From NCBI RefSeq assembly GCF_014926405.1, contig NZ_JACXXJ020000003.1, forward strand, positions 789,001 through 853,000: DNA of 64,000 nt, in the 5' to 3' direction. Below the pieces are notes generated by a model, which ran no database searches, was not told the DNA's origin, and worked only from the letters and a program-made list of their open reading frames with translations. A program made the translations under genes and the position numbers. Within the stretch, counting starts at the first letter, position 1. Each line of letters starts with the position of its first letter. Below, one piece after another: positions 1 to 8,775 of this stretch. Source of the DNA: Agrobacterium vitis. Its GTDB lineage: Bacteria; Pseudomonadota; Alphaproteobacteria; Rhizobiales; Rhizobiaceae.

Positions 1-260
1 TCCCCTATTACATCACCGGGGCCATCACGGCTTCGGGCGGCTCCTGGAATGCCAGCATCGTTGCGGAAGTGGCAAGCTGGGGCGATACCCAACTGACCAC
101 GCCGGGCCTTGGCTCCTACATCGCCAATGCGACGACGGCTGGTGATTTCCCACGGGTCGTGCTCGGCATCATCGTCATGTGTACCTTCGTGACGCTGTTC
201 AACCGGCTGGTCTGGCGCCCGCTCTATGCCTATGGCGAAAGCCGCCTGCGCCTGGGTTAA
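1..260 (+). CDS. ABC transporter permease, C-terminal fragment (nitrate/taurine type, truncated by window start)
   Basis: Only the last ~86 residues are present; the reading frame is already open at base 3 and stops at 258-260. The stretch YYITGAITASGGSWNASIV followed by VAEVASWGD is typical of the second membrane half of the large two-domain NitT/TauT permeases. A last hydrophobic helix (VVLGIIVMCTFVTLF) is followed by the short tail RLVWRPLYAYGESRLRL. The next gene encodes the ATPase with an extra C-terminal domain that normally partners this permease class, which supports the family call. The substrate (nitrate, sulfonate, bicarbonate or an organic anion) cannot be told from this fragment. 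Confidence 0.8.
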   Translation, partial: PYYITGAITASGGSWNASIVAEVASWGDTQLTTPGLGSYIANATTAGDFPRVVLGIIVMCTFVTLFNRLVWRPLYAYGESRLRLG

Positions 261-341
261 TGCCGTTCACCATCAATCGCGAATGTTTCGGCATTCCCTG
301 ACACCACAGACATGATGTCATCCGACAAAAGGATTGTTCCC

Positions 342-1652
342 ATGCTTGATCTTATCACCAAGTCCCCGCTGATCGATATCGCCCAGGTCTCCCGTTCCTT
401 TCCCAAGGCCAGCGGCAACGATGTTGTCGTGCTCGAAAACGTCGATCTCGCCATCAAGGAAGGCGAAATCGTCGGCTTGCTCGGCCGCTCCGGCTCAGGC
501 AAATCGACGTTGCTGCGCATCATTGCCGGGTTGCTGACGCCGTCTTCGGGCAGCGCCCGCTATCGCGGCACCGAAATCGATGGGCCGCCGCCCGGCATCT
601 CCATGGTTTTTCAATCCTTTGCCCTGTTTCCCTGGCTGACAGTGCTTCAGAATGTCGAACTCGGCCTGGAAGCCAAAGGCGTAGACCGCACTGAGCGCCG
701 CTCGCTTGCCTTGGCCGCCATCGACCTGATAGGCCTCGACGGGTTTGAAAACGCCTATCCGAAAGAGCTGTCCGGCGGCATGCGCCAGCGTGTCGGCTTT
801 GCCCGCGCCCTGGTTGTCCATCCCGATCTGCTGTTGATGGATGAGCCCTTTTCCGCCCTCGACGTGCTGACCGCCGAAACCCTGCGCACCGACATGATCG
901 ACCTGTGGATCGAGGGCCGTCTGCCAATCAAATCCGTGCTGATCGTCACCCACAATATCGAGGAAGCGGTGCTGATGTGCGACCGCATCCTGGTGTTTTC
1001 CTCCAATCCGGGCCGGGTGGCGCGCGAATTGAAGGTCGATCTGCCGCATCCGCGCAACCGGCTTGACCCGGTGTTCCGCCAGCTCGTGGACAGCATCTAT
1101 GCGCTGATGACAGCGCGCGCCGAACCGCGCCTGCCCGCCATGGACGGCATTCCCGGCACCGGCATGGGCATGGTGCTGGAGCCGGTTTCGACCAATATCC
1201 TGTCGGGCCTGATCGAAGCGCTCGCAGGCGCACCCTATCATGGCCGCGCCGATCTTCCGGTACTGGCCGGACAGTTGCAACTGGAGGCCGACGAGCTGTT
1301 TCATCTCGGTGAAGCGCTCCAGCTTTTGCGCTTTGCCCATCTGAGCGAAGGCGATCTGGTGTTGACCGAGGCCGGAACCCACTTTGCCCATCTGGAAACC
1401 GATGCCCGCAAAAAGCTGTTTGCCGAGCATCTGGTCAGCTATGTGCCTTTGATGGGCCTGATCCGCCGGGTTCTGGATGAACGGCCAAGCCATACAGCAC
1501 CGGCAGCGCGGTTCCGCAACGAGCTGGAGGATTACATGAGCGAATCCTACGCCGACGATACCTTGAAGACCATCGTCTCCTGGGCGCGTTATGCCGAATT
1601 GTTCGCCTATGACGAACGCACCGAAATGTTCAGCCTGGAAAACCCGGAATAG
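342..1652 (+). CDS. ABC transporter ATP-binding protein with AAA-associated C-terminal domain (NitT/TauT type)
   Basis: This is the cytoplasmic ATPase that energises the permease encoded just upstream. Seen: Walker A GRSGSGKST (about residues 48-56), signature LSGGMRQRVGFARAL and Walker B LLLMDEPFSALD, then after residue ~260 an extra ~170-residue region (SGLIEALAG onward) matching the C-terminal domain of the two-domain NitT-type ATPases. I place the start at 342 because AAAGGA lies 8 bases upstream; an in-frame ATG at 312 would add 10 residues but has no ribosome binding site. The gene follows the permease by about 80 bases and is probably in the same operon. Known for the family: this C-terminal domain is thought to be regulatory. 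The substrate is unknown. Confidence 0.9.
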   Translation: MLDLITKSPLIDIAQVSRSFPKASGNDVVVLENVDLAIKEGEIVGLLGRSGSGKSTLLRIIAGLLTPSSGSARYRGTEIDGPPPGISMVFQSFALFPWLTVLQNVELGLEAKGVDRTERRSLALAAIDLIGLDGFENAYPKELSGGMRQRVGFARALVVHPDLLLMDEPFSALDVLTAETLRTDMIDLWIEGRLPIKSVLIVTHNIEEAVLMCDRILVFSSNPGRVARELKVDLPHPRNRLDPVFRQLVDSIYALMTARAEPRLPAMDGIPGTGMGMVLEPVSTNILSGLIEALAGAPYHGRADLPVLAGQLQLEADELFHLGEALQLLRFAHLSEGDLVLTEAGTHFAHLETDARKKLFAEHLVSYVPLMGLIRRVLDERPSHTAPAARFRNELEDYMSESYADDTLKTIVSWARYAELFAYDERTEMFSLENPE

Positions 1653-1678
1653 GCTGAACAGCCACGATTTGAAATGCT

Positions 1679-1707
1679 GCGCCCGTGTCTTTTATGACGG
1701 CGGGCGC
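1679..1707. terminator. weak GC-rich hairpin between convergent genes
   Basis: GCGCCCG (1679-1685) pairs with CGGGCGC (1701-1707) across a 15-base loop. It lies between the end of the ABC ATPase gene and the end of the convergent cyclase gene, where a shared terminator would be expected. There is no U run on either strand, so the role is uncertain. Confidence 0.3.
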
Positions 1708-1735
1708 TGCAGGTTGGGCATCGGACGAAATACTC

Positions 1736-2512
1736 TTAACCCTCCGGGAAAATCGCCACGGCACGGCACCAGCCAGCCGACCCGCCCTTGATCTTCACAG
1801 GCAGGCAGGACACGGTGAAGCCTGACCCCGGCAATTCCTCAAGCCTTGTCAGCTTTTCCATATGCAGGAAAATGCCTTCGCGGGAAGCTTTATGGCCTTC
1901 CCAGATCAACCCTGCATCCCTGGTTTCCGCAAACCGTTTGGCCGTGACCGGAAAGGGCGCATCCCAGGACCAGGCGTCGGTTCCAGCGATGTGGACGCCT
2001 TGCGCCATCAGCCAGTGGGTGGCCTCGCGTCCGATGCCACAGCCACGGCCCAGATAATCCGGTCGCCCATAGGCGGCACCAGCAGCGGTGTTGACCAGCA
2101 CCACATCGAAAGGCTGGAGTGTATGGCCTGAAACGGCCAAGGCTGACTGAAGATCGGCTGCCGTTGCGATTGAGCCATCCGGCAAATGCCGCAGATCCAG
2201 CTTGACGCCGGGACGGATGCACCAGTCGAGCGGCACTTCATCAATGGTCCAGGCGCGCTCGCCATTATTCATCGTAGAAGCGAAATGCCAGGGCGCATCA
2301 AGATGCGTACCGGCATGGGCGGTCAGGTTCAGCTGTTCGACTGCCCAGCCCTCCCCACCGGGCACGTCGGCAATGTCGAGACCGGGGAAGAAGCGCAAAA
2401 CCTCTTCCGAGCCTTCCGCGTGGTTCGTGTAGGTGATTTGGGGACCAAGGCCCGGCGGATCGGCGGGAATATCGTTTTCAATAGCAACGGACAGATCAAT
2501 AATCTTCATCAT
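1736..2512 (-). CDS. cyclase / kynurenine formamidase-like metal hydrolase
   Basis: The protein has 258 residues and belongs to the cyclase family (PF04199), metal-dependent hydrolases that open amide, lactone or ring bonds. Seen: the metal-binding motif AHAGTHLDAPWHF around residues 75-87, the family opening IIDLSVAIENDIP, and HIAGTDAWSWDAP near residue 175. Two ATG codons (2512 and 2509) are possible; GGAG lies just upstream, and the first overlaps the stop of the preceding SDR gene as ATGA, which indicates translational coupling. It is the last gene of the aromatic cluster, so a late hydrolytic step acting on a ring-cleavage product is plausible. The actual substrate cannot be read from sequence. 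Confidence 0.85.
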   Translation of the reverse strand: MMKIIDLSVAIENDIPADPPGLGPQITYTNHAEGSEEVLRFFPGLDIADVPGGEGWAVEQLNLTAHAGTHLDAPWHFASTMNNGERAWTIDEVPLDWCIRPGVKLDLRHLPDGSIATAADLQSALAVSGHTLQPFDVVLVNTAAGAAYGRPDYLGRGCGIGREATHWLMAQGVHIAGTDAWSWDAPFPVTAKRFAETRDAGLIWEGHKASREGIFLHMEKLTRLEELPGSGFTVSCLPVKIKGGSAGWCRAVAIFPEG

Positions 2513-3429
2513 GACTCTCCTGAAATTGCAGCTTTAGCAAGCGCATCGAGATCAACATCGGCCTTGAAGCCTGCCGCCAACGCCGTGGCAGCATCAAGCG
2601 GCGGCATGGCACCAAACAGGCGGCGGAGCCTGTCGTCCTCGCCCCATTCGACCAATGCGGTTTTGCCCACGTGACGGGCGACCGCAGTGGCCACCTCGCC
2701 AGCCGTTGCAAACAGCACCGGCGGCTGCACAACGGTTACGGCGCTATCCTTCAGCTCAGCTGAATGCAGCAGCATATCCACCGCAGCCTGACGCGAGACC
2801 CACCAGCAGGTGCTGCTGGCCGGAACCGGACAGGCATAGGCTTCCCCAGCAGCAATCCGATGGAAAAGCAGGCTCATAAAGGCGGAGCCATGCCCGCTGT
2901 CGGTCGCAGGCCGTGCGACAATGCCGGGAAACCGCAGACTGATGGCTGAAAGCGCACCGCGTCGCGTCAGGTCGGATAGCAGAATTTCGGTCATCAGCTT
3001 ATGGGCGCCATAGGTCAGCTGCGGCGCGGCAAGCGTCTGCGCCGTGACGGTTGCCGCTCCAAGCGCACCATAGACGGCGATGGAAGAGGCAAACACCAGC
3101 CTCGCGCCGGGCTGGCGAAGTGCGACACCTTGCGCCAAAGCAATCGGCGCAAGCAGGTTTGCACCATGTCCCAGCGCCTGTTCGCGCTCGGCAAGTCCTC
3201 CGGGAACACTGGCCAGATGGAAGACCAGATCGAAACCGGGTTCCAGCAATGTGTCCAGAAAACCGGGATCGCCGAGATCACCGACCAACGCCTCGATCCC
3301 GTCAGGGACAGGTTGAGCAAAGGCTCGGTCTGTGACAACGATCCGCTTTGCATGGTGAACCGCAAGTGGGAGGCGAGCCACAAGCCCGCGCCCGAGAAAA
3401 CCATCCGCACCGGTGACAAGAATGCGCAT
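2509..3429 (-). CDS. NAD(P)-dependent epimerase/dehydratase family oxidoreductase (extended SDR, DenD-like)
   Basis: Extended short-chain dehydrogenase of 306 residues. Seen: the nucleotide-binding loop TGADGFLGRGL at residues 7-17, FHLASVPGG for the next loop, the serine segment LVFASSIAVYG, and the catalytic YxxxK in TYGAHKLM. The spacing and the RFPGIVARP motif resemble D-erythronate dehydrogenase (DenD)-type SDRs, which are often found in sugar-acid or aromatic-acid operons. Its start shares one base with the stop of the preceding FAH-family gene (TGATG), and its stop overlaps the next start. In this cluster it could oxidise or reduce an alcohol/ketone intermediate. The DenD resemblance is by eye only. 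Confidence 0.85.
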   Translation of the reverse strand: MRILVTGADGFLGRGLVARLPLAVHHAKRIVVTDRAFAQPVPDGIEALVGDLGDPGFLDTLLEPGFDLVFHLASVPGGLAEREQALGHGANLLAPIALAQGVALRQPGARLVFASSIAVYGALGAATVTAQTLAAPQLTYGAHKLMTEILLSDLTRRGALSAISLRFPGIVARPATDSGHGSAFMSLLFHRIAAGEAYACPVPASSTCWWVSRQAAVDMLLHSAELKDSAVTVVQPPVLFATAGEVATAVARHVGKTALVEWGEDDRLRRLFGAMPPLDAATALAAGFKADVDLDALAKAAISGES

Positions 3430-4406
3430 CAGGCCTTCACCACCGCCTGATCAATCACCCCGAAAGGCGTTGTCCCATCCGGCAGCCGCGCCTCCATCCG
3501 CACACGATCCCCCCAGGTCAGAAAGGGCGTGCGCGCATTGCCTTCATCCAGAAGTTCGATCACCCGGATTTCGGAAATGCACGACGAACCGGCGGCCCGA
3601 TCTGCATTGGACACTGTGCCGGAACCCAGAATGGTTCCAGCCGATAAACGCCGACTACGGGCGCAATGAGCGATCAATTCACCGAAGGAGAAATGCATTT
3701 CGCTGCCATGGGCATCCCCAACCCGTCGTCCGTTGATCTCCACGTGCAGCGGCAGGCCGACCCGGCCCTTGGACCAATGCCGCCCGATCTCATCCGGCGT
3801 GATGGCGACCGGTGCAAAGGCCGTCGATGGTTTGGCTTGGAGAAACCCGAAGCCCGCCCGCATCTCGCGCGGCCCAAGAGCACGCAGCGACCAATCGTTG
3901 ATCTGCACCAACAGGCGCACGTGATCAATGGCTTTTTCCGGTGTCACACCCATTGGCACATCGGCAAGAATAACGCCGAACTCGCCTTCCATGTCGATCA
4001 GCAGCGCGTCGTCGAGAAACTCCACGCCTGCCAGCGGCCCGCGGAAATCGTCGCTTGCCCCCTGATAGATCAAGGGCACTGTCTCGAAATCCGGGTTAAC
4101 AGGATTATCGAAGGCTTTATCCATCAACCGGCCATGATTGAGGAAAGCCGACGCATCCAACCATTGCGGCGCACGCGGCAAGGGTGCCAGACACCGTTCC
4201 GGCTGGAAGCTGGTGGCAAAGGGTTCGTTCCCTGCATTGAGCCGTTCATACAGCTCGAGAAGGCGGGGAGCGACGGCATCCCAATTCTCCAGAGCGGCGA
4301 GCAAGGACAAAGCGATGCCGGTGGCCGGAACGGCCCGTTTCAGATCACGCGAAACGATCCAAAGTTGGCCGTCGCGGCTTCCATCGTGATAGGTTGCAAA
4401 CTTCAT
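3429..4406 (-). CDS. fumarylacetoacetate hydrolase (FAH) family protein
   Basis: 325 residues, FAH superfamily: enzymes that hydrate or hydrolyse C-C bonds in products of aromatic ring cleavage. Seen: the acidic metal-binding pair in DMEGEFGVILADV around residue 140, and AGTILGSGTVSN followed by GDRVRMEARLPDG near the C terminus, the standard fumarylacetoacetase core. GAGGT lies 4 bases upstream of the ATG. The length matches the longer two-domain FAH group rather than the ~280-residue hydratases. It is the third-last gene of the cluster, overlapping the SDR gene by one base. Its role is probably cleavage or hydration of an acyl-pyruvate-like intermediate; the substrate is unknown. Confidence 0.87.
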   Translation of the reverse strand: MKFATYHDGSRDGQLWIVSRDLKRAVPATGIALSLLAALENWDAVAPRLLELYERLNAGNEPFATSFQPERCLAPLPRAPQWLDASAFLNHGRLMDKAFDNPVNPDFETVPLIYQGASDDFRGPLAGVEFLDDALLIDMEGEFGVILADVPMGVTPEKAIDHVRLLVQINDWSLRALGPREMRAGFGFLQAKPSTAFAPVAITPDEIGRHWSKGRVGLPLHVEINGRRVGDAHGSEMHFSFGELIAHCARSRRLSAGTILGSGTVSNADRAAGSSCISEIRVIELLDEGNARTPFLTWGDRVRMEARLPDGTTPFGVIDQAVVKA

Positions 4407-4445
4407 GATGACCTCGTTCCTGCTGTTATTAGTGGCACCCGGCTA

Positions 4446-5027
4446 TCATCGTCCGGCAAGACTTGCGGCGATAGCGGGGTCGTAGACCCCTGCGACAAGG
4501 ATGAAGAGCATCCGGCAGGGTTTTCCGGACCGATTGGCCCAGGCATGATTGGTGCCACGCTGGATGACGACAGACCCCTGCTTCAAAAGCACCTCGCCAT
4601 CATCAAGCACCAGCGTCATCTCGCCTTCAATGACAATGCCATAATCAACCGATTCCGTGCGATGCATCAGCGGATGCGGGGAATGTTCCTCCACCGTAGA
4701 GGCAGCCTTGTCGCCCAGTTGCTCGAAGGCCACGTTCATTCGCTCCGCACCGGTTTTCAAAAAATCCTCGGTATCCGGCGGAATATCGACGAAACGGATG
4801 CGCGTGCCACCAGCTGGAGGGGGAAGGATAAGAGGACCGAGTGTTGGATCGGCCCCATTGTCAATCCGCACAGGGCTTTCGCCTGTTGACCACACTTCGT
4901 GAAACACAGTGCCAGGAATGGCATCGATTTCAACCACCTTGGGCAAAGGCCCGACTTCGCTGAGGATGGAGCGGCCATCGCTCGCATGGCCGGTAACGAT
5001 ACGGGTAATGTCAGGAAATTGTGTCAT
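4446..5027 (-). CDS. cupin-domain protein
   Basis: 193 residues with one clear cupin barrel in the C-terminal half. Motif 1 is HPLMHRTESVDYGIVIEGE (about residues 117-135) and motif 2 is LKQGSVVIQRGTNHAWAN (about residues 147-164). The residues HxxxxxxDYG...E and the later His give a plausible metal site, although the first motif departs from the classic HxHxxxxE spacing. An N-terminal segment of ~100 residues (FHEVWSTGESP) resembles a degenerate second cupin half. It overlaps the preceding MFS transporter gene by 4 bases. It could be a small dioxygenase, an isomerase or a ligand-binding accessory protein of this pathway; sequence alone does not decide. Confidence 0.8.
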   Translation of the reverse strand: MTQFPDITRIVTGHASDGRSILSEVGPLPKVVEIDAIPGTVFHEVWSTGESPVRIDNGADPTLGPLILPPPAGGTRIRFVDIPPDTEDFLKTGAERMNVAFEQLGDKAASTVEEHSPHPLMHRTESVDYGIVIEGEMTLVLDDGEVLLKQGSVVIQRGTNHAWANRSGKPCRMLFILVAGVYDPAIAASLAGR

Positions 5028-6142
5028 GCTGTTTTCGCCTTGGTAAAGAAGCCAATAGAGACCGCGCCGACCGCCACAGCCGTCACGCCCAGCGCCGCGA
5101 AGCCAAAATTTTCGCCCAATGCACCGCCGACAATGGGGCCAAGTGCGGCCCCCACCATCAGCATCGCCGGGGTCGCTGCAACGGCACGTCCGGTCGGATC
5201 GAGTTTTGCCAGACGACCGAACGCAAAGTTATGCGTGAAGATCTGCACGGAGACGAACAGGGAGGCCGCGACCGCCCAGACCGGAAAAACGGTGACCGAG
5301 GTCACGATGATTGCCAGAATGACCTGCACCGCCGGTCCAATCTGGGTGACAGTCGTGGCGGAAACGCGGGTCTGCAAAAAAGCCGCCAGTGGAGACGGCA
5401 ATATGAAGTTGACGCAGCCCAACGCGATGAGAACGGCCAGCACGCTTTCTGCGGAAAACCCGCGCGATTTACCGATGACCTCAACGAAGGAAAATACCAT
5501 GGATTGGTTGAAGGTCAGGATGCTGATGCCAAAGATCGTGAACCACATCGCCCGGCTAAAGGGCCTCTTCTCTGGTTCAACGGCATGGACGGGATTGCGA
5601 AACAGGAACGTAGAGGTAAGGGCGGCAATCACCATGATACCGGTGAACACATAGAAGAGAACTGAACCGCCATAGACGATCAACAGCTGCGGAATGGCTG
5701 CCAGCAGAACAATGGCGAAAAGTCCAAGGGCTATGCCTGCCATGGCAAATAGCCGATGCGGATTGGTCGCCTGGCCGATCGTTCCATGCACCATGGAAAG
5801 GGCCGTCCCAACGGCAAAACCGGCAATCAAATGCAGGAGAGCAAGAGGAAGGAAAGCCGTCTCTCTCGATGCGCCCCAAAAAGCGGCAGCGGCAACGGCA
5901 AAAGCCGTGGAGGCCCAGAGCCTCTGGTTCATCTGGTTGAAACGAGGCGCGACAATGAGGCTCGCAACAACTGCACCGACCAGGAACAAGGTGACGATCC
6001 CGCCGGCCTGTTGCGGGCTGAACCCGAAGCGTTCGACAAGCGCGCCAACCCAGACGGGAAGAGCAATCAAGTCAAGCATGCCCGAGAAGTGACCGATGAC
6101 GAGGGCAATCGACCCGGCCACTCCAAATTTCTGTCCTGACAT
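5024..6142 (-). CDS. MFS transporter
   Basis: 372 residues with about ten to twelve hydrophobic helices, for example VTLFLVGAVVASLIVAP and LLHLIAGFAVGTALSMV. It is a compact major facilitator superfamily protein of the inner membrane. A strong GGAGGAG sits 5 bases before the ATG at 6142, and its stop overlaps the cupin gene by 4 bases. Being the first gene after a 143-base gap it may have its own promoter in 6143-6285. Its position inside the catabolic cluster suggests uptake of the aromatic substrate or export of an intermediate. It lacks the length (~430 residues) of the usual aromatic-acid:H+ symporters, so specificity is open. Confidence 0.87.
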   Translation of the reverse strand: MSGQKFGVAGSIALVIGHFSGMLDLIALPVWVGALVERFGFSPQQAGGIVTLFLVGAVVASLIVAPRFNQMNQRLWASTAFAVAAAAFWGASRETAFLPLALLHLIAGFAVGTALSMVHGTIGQATNPHRLFAMAGIALGLFAIVLLAAIPQLLIVYGGSVLFYVFTGIMVIAALTSTFLFRNPVHAVEPEKRPFSRAMWFTIFGISILTFNQSMVFSFVEVIGKSRGFSAESVLAVLIALGCVNFILPSPLAAFLQTRVSATTVTQIGPAVQVILAIIVTSVTVFPVWAVAASLFVSVQIFTHNFAFGRLAKLDPTGRAVAATPAMLMVGAALGPIVGGALGENFGFAALGVTAVAVGAVSIGFFTKAKTA

Positions 6143-6285
6143 TCAATCTCCTCCGGTTCTTTTCATGCGCCGACAAAAGCGTCCGATCTCCCAATCGGAA
6201 CGCCGTCGAAAATATTCTAATAAAATCAATAATTTAAGTAATTTTAAAATTGAGTATCGACTATCACTTGTAATGAATTCTGGTG

Positions 6286-7416
6286 TCAGATCGCTTCCGC
6301 CAGGGTTTTCATCGAAACTTTCATGATTGAGGCATGCTCATCACGGCTGCCGCCATGGATCTCGATATCGGCCAGACGGCCCGAATTCTCGACCACCATC
6401 CGACACCGCTCCCAGCGCCTTGCCTCGAAAGCGGCAAGCGCGCCATCGACATCGCTGCCCTTCACCAGTTCCTCGGCCAGCACCATGGCATCCTCGATGC
6501 CGATACAGGCACCGGCGGCCAGATGCGGTGTCGTGGCATGAACGGCGTCGCCGATCAGCACCACCCGTCCCTGAAACCAAGGACGCGGCAGCAACATCTG
6601 CTCCAGTGGCCGGTAAATGATCTGGTGCTCCGCCGACAATTGCTTGGCGATTCCTTGGATGATTGGCGAGCTGAAGCGCTCCATCAAGCCGCGCAGGGTA
6701 TCGACGAAAAGCTCCGGAGCCACGAAGTCATTGGTGGGGCGGTCTTCGGTCAGGAACAGATAGGCTTGGGTTTTGTTGACGCCATTCAAGCCGACCTTGA
6801 GTTTCGGACCCATCCACATGGTGATGGTTTCCAGCTGCTCCGGTCTTGGCAGAACAGCGCGCCAGACCGACTGGCCGATGAAACGGGGCTTTGGCGCATG
6901 AGGAAACGTCTTGGAACGGACAGCGGAAAACAGCCCGTCCGCCCCGATGACGAGATCGAACCGGTCTGAACTGCCGTCGCTAAAGCTGACCTGTACTCCG
7001 TCTTCGTTCTGGACGATGTCGGTAAATGTCACGCCTAGCCGAACCTTGGTCGTGGAAGCCCGCACCGCCTCCGACAGGATTTTGGCAAGCGCCGGGCGCA
7101 TGATGCCGCCGCCGCCGGGAATATCGTCGCCAGCCACCCGGGGGGTTGGCAGCGTGAAGAGCACGGCATCGTCAGGCCCGCGTAAGTGCACGCCGTCACT
7201 GGCATAACCCTCTTCCATGAATCGATCCAGGAGGCCGAGTTGGCGCAGCACCCTGAGCGTCGAGCCGTGCAGGCTGATGCCTGCCCCATAGGAGCGCCAT
7301 CCTGCATCGATTTCCACGAGATCGACCTCAAACCCCTCTCGCGACAGCTGAAGTGCCGCAGTCATTCCCGAAAAACCACCGCCGATAATCAGGATTTTCT
7401 TGATACCCGAATTCAT
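6286..7416 (-). CDS. FAD-dependent monooxygenase (UbiH/PHBH fold)
   Basis: 376-residue class A flavoprotein monooxygenase. Seen: the FAD-binding GGGFSGM at residues 12-18, the DG motif in VIGADGLFSAVRS (about residues 155-167) and the second FAD contact GRVVLIGDAVHATTPHLAAG (about residues 285-304). These enzymes hydroxylate aromatic or N-heteroaromatic rings using NAD(P)H and O2. GGAGGAAT lies upstream of the start. It follows the Rieske protein gene by 2 bases. In the cluster it is the likely ring-activating hydroxylase that prepares a catechol-like substrate for the neighbouring extradiol-type VOC protein. The exact substrate is not assignable. Confidence 0.88.
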   Translation of the reverse strand: MNSGIKKILIIGGGFSGMTAALQLSREGFEVDLVEIDAGWRSYGAGISLHGSTLRVLRQLGLLDRFMEEGYASDGVHLRGPDDAVLFTLPTPRVAGDDIPGGGGIMRPALAKILSEAVRASTTKVRLGVTFTDIVQNEDGVQVSFSDGSSDRFDLVIGADGLFSAVRSKTFPHAPKPRFIGQSVWRAVLPRPEQLETITMWMGPKLKVGLNGVNKTQAYLFLTEDRPTNDFVAPELFVDTLRGLMERFSSPIIQGIAKQLSAEHQIIYRPLEQMLLPRPWFQGRVVLIGDAVHATTPHLAAGACIGIEDAMVLAEELVKGSDVDGALAAFEARRWERCRMVVENSGRLADIEIHGGSRDEHASIMKVSMKTLAEAI

Positions 7417-7418
7417 GT

Positions 7419-7778
7419 TTATTCCTCCTCCGCAGTTACCAAAGCGAAAACCTCGCCTTCCTCACCCACTGCAATATCCACTCGTGTCAATCCTTGCCCC
7501 AGGCAAGGGCCAAGCACACATTCTCCCGTCTCCAAATCAAACAAGGCGCCATGGGAATGGCAGGCAAGATGTGTTTTCTCGCCGTTGAAATAGGCATCCG
7601 TCTTCCAGGCCATCGGCGTTCCGCTGGAATAATGCGGGCAAGCATCGAGCCAGGCGTGGAGCTTGCCGTCACGTCTGACCACGATGATCTTGCGACGGAA
7701 GCCTTCAAGCGGGCCGAAGCCTTTAGCCTCGCCCTCGCCAATGGCATCCTGTCGGCAGAGGAATTGTCGGGATGACAT
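7419..7778 (-). CDS. Rieske [2Fe-2S] ferredoxin-like protein
   Basis: A small 119-residue protein with a complete Rieske cluster motif: C47-x-H49 in DACPHYSSG and C73-x2-H76 in LACHSHGALF. It is too short to be an oxygenase subunit, so it is an electron carrier or an assimilatory-type small Rieske protein. It lies between the VOC gene (17 bases upstream) and the FAD monooxygenase gene (2 bases downstream), in the same operon. It could feed electrons to an oxygenase or reactivate an oxidised Fe(II) dioxygenase, as XylT-type ferredoxins do for catechol dioxygenases; that role is an inference from context. Confidence 0.87.
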   Translation of the reverse strand: MSSRQFLCRQDAIGEGEAKGFGPLEGFRRKIIVVRRDGKLHAWLDACPHYSSGTPMAWKTDAYFNGEKTHLACHSHGALFDLETGECVLGPCLGQGLTRVDIAVGEEGEVFALVTAEEE

Positions 7779-7795
7779 GGTCTCTTTCCATCACG

Positions 7796-8743
7796 TCAGG
7801 ACTTTGCACCGGGAGGCGGACCGCCACCGGGCATCCACTTCTCGCGCATCTCGAAGAGGAAGAGCTGAGACGCCTCGGCACTGATTGGTACGTCACGGCC
7901 CACCCATGTGTCGTCGTGCTTGTCCATGTCGGCGTCGTATTCGAAGTGACAGCCAAGGGGACTATTGAAATACCAGAACCAGTTCGATCCGAACTTATGA
8001 CGGCCAGGTCCCCAGAAGCTCTGATAGCCTTTTTTGACGAAGCGCGTTCCCGCAACCATCAATTCCGTCGGCCCACCCATATGGAAGGCGAGATGCTCGC
8101 AGCCTTTCATGTAGTCCGGCGTGCGAATGAAGAACAGCGTGTGATGATCATCATTTGCCTTGGGCCGCAGGAACGGACCTGCCCCACTCAAGGTATCCGT
8201 GACGACGAAGCCGAGGCGATCACAATAAAACTCGGTTGCGATCTCGATATCGGGAATGAACAACACCACATGGCTGAGTGAGCGCGGCAGTGCCGGCATC
8301 TCTTCCCATACGCCGATTTCGTTCGGTTTGCGCTGGGCCGGTGCGCCAGGTGCATTGATCTTTTCCGCTGGCATGTCGAGTTCCCGGCGGATCGATACCT
8401 GAAATTTGAGCTCTAACCCATGGCTGTCCTTCACTTCGATCGAACCGTTGGACAGCCGCGTGACGCGACGGTCCTTGGACAGCTCGGCTTCGATCGCATC
8501 CAGATCTTCCGCTGCGCGTACACCATAAACCTGCTGGCGCAGCATGTTCGCGGTTGGCAGCGGCGGAGGCAAAGACGGATCGGACGCGTGGCGAACGATT
8601 ATTCCCGTGCCGTCCAACGCTTCAAACAAGCCACCGGCATCCGTAACATCCACCGGCTTCAGGCCGAAAGCCGTGAGATATTCGCAGCAAGCTGCGACAT
8701 TATCGACACCAAAGACAAGATAATCGGGTCCGATGATGTTCAT
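7796..8743 (-). CDS. VOC-family extradiol-type ring-cleavage dioxygenase
   Basis: 315 residues with two vicinal-oxygen-chelate halves. The C-terminal half carries a full metal triad: H158 (SHVVLFIPD), H217 (GCEHLAFHMGG) and E268 (CHFEYDADMD), preceded by WGPGRHKFGSNWF, a pattern close to the type I extradiol dioxygenase signature. It has a good AAGGA site before the ATG at 8743. The family cleaves catechol-like rings next to the diol using Fe(II) or Mn(II). Neighbours (hydroxylase, Rieske protein, alpha/beta hydrolase, FAH protein) are those expected for a meta-cleavage path. The ring substrate is unknown and may be heterocyclic. Confidence 0.87.
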   Translation of the reverse strand: MNIIGPDYLVFGVDNVAACCEYLTAFGLKPVDVTDAGGLFEALDGTGIIVRHASDPSLPPPLPTANMLRQQVYGVRAAEDLDAIEAELSKDRRVTRLSNGSIEVKDSHGLELKFQVSIRRELDMPAEKINAPGAPAQRKPNEIGVWEEMPALPRSLSHVVLFIPDIEIATEFYCDRLGFVVTDTLSGAGPFLRPKANDDHHTLFFIRTPDYMKGCEHLAFHMGGPTELMVAGTRFVKKGYQSFWGPGRHKFGSNWFWYFNSPLGCHFEYDADMDKHDDTWVGRDVPISAEASQLFLFEMREKWMPGGGPPPGAKS

Positions 8744-8775
8744 GGGACATTCCTTTCCTTCATAACGTCTGGCAT

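Noticed and set aside
495..1493. 332-residue open frame on the minus strand opposite the ABC ATPase gene
   Set aside because: It is antisense to a gene with full ABC motifs, has His/Gln-rich shadow composition and no ribosome binding site.
3666..4889. 407-residue plus-strand open frame across the FAH-family and cupin genes
   Set aside because: It spans two well-supported minus-strand genes and has no domain signature; it is a high-GC antisense frame.
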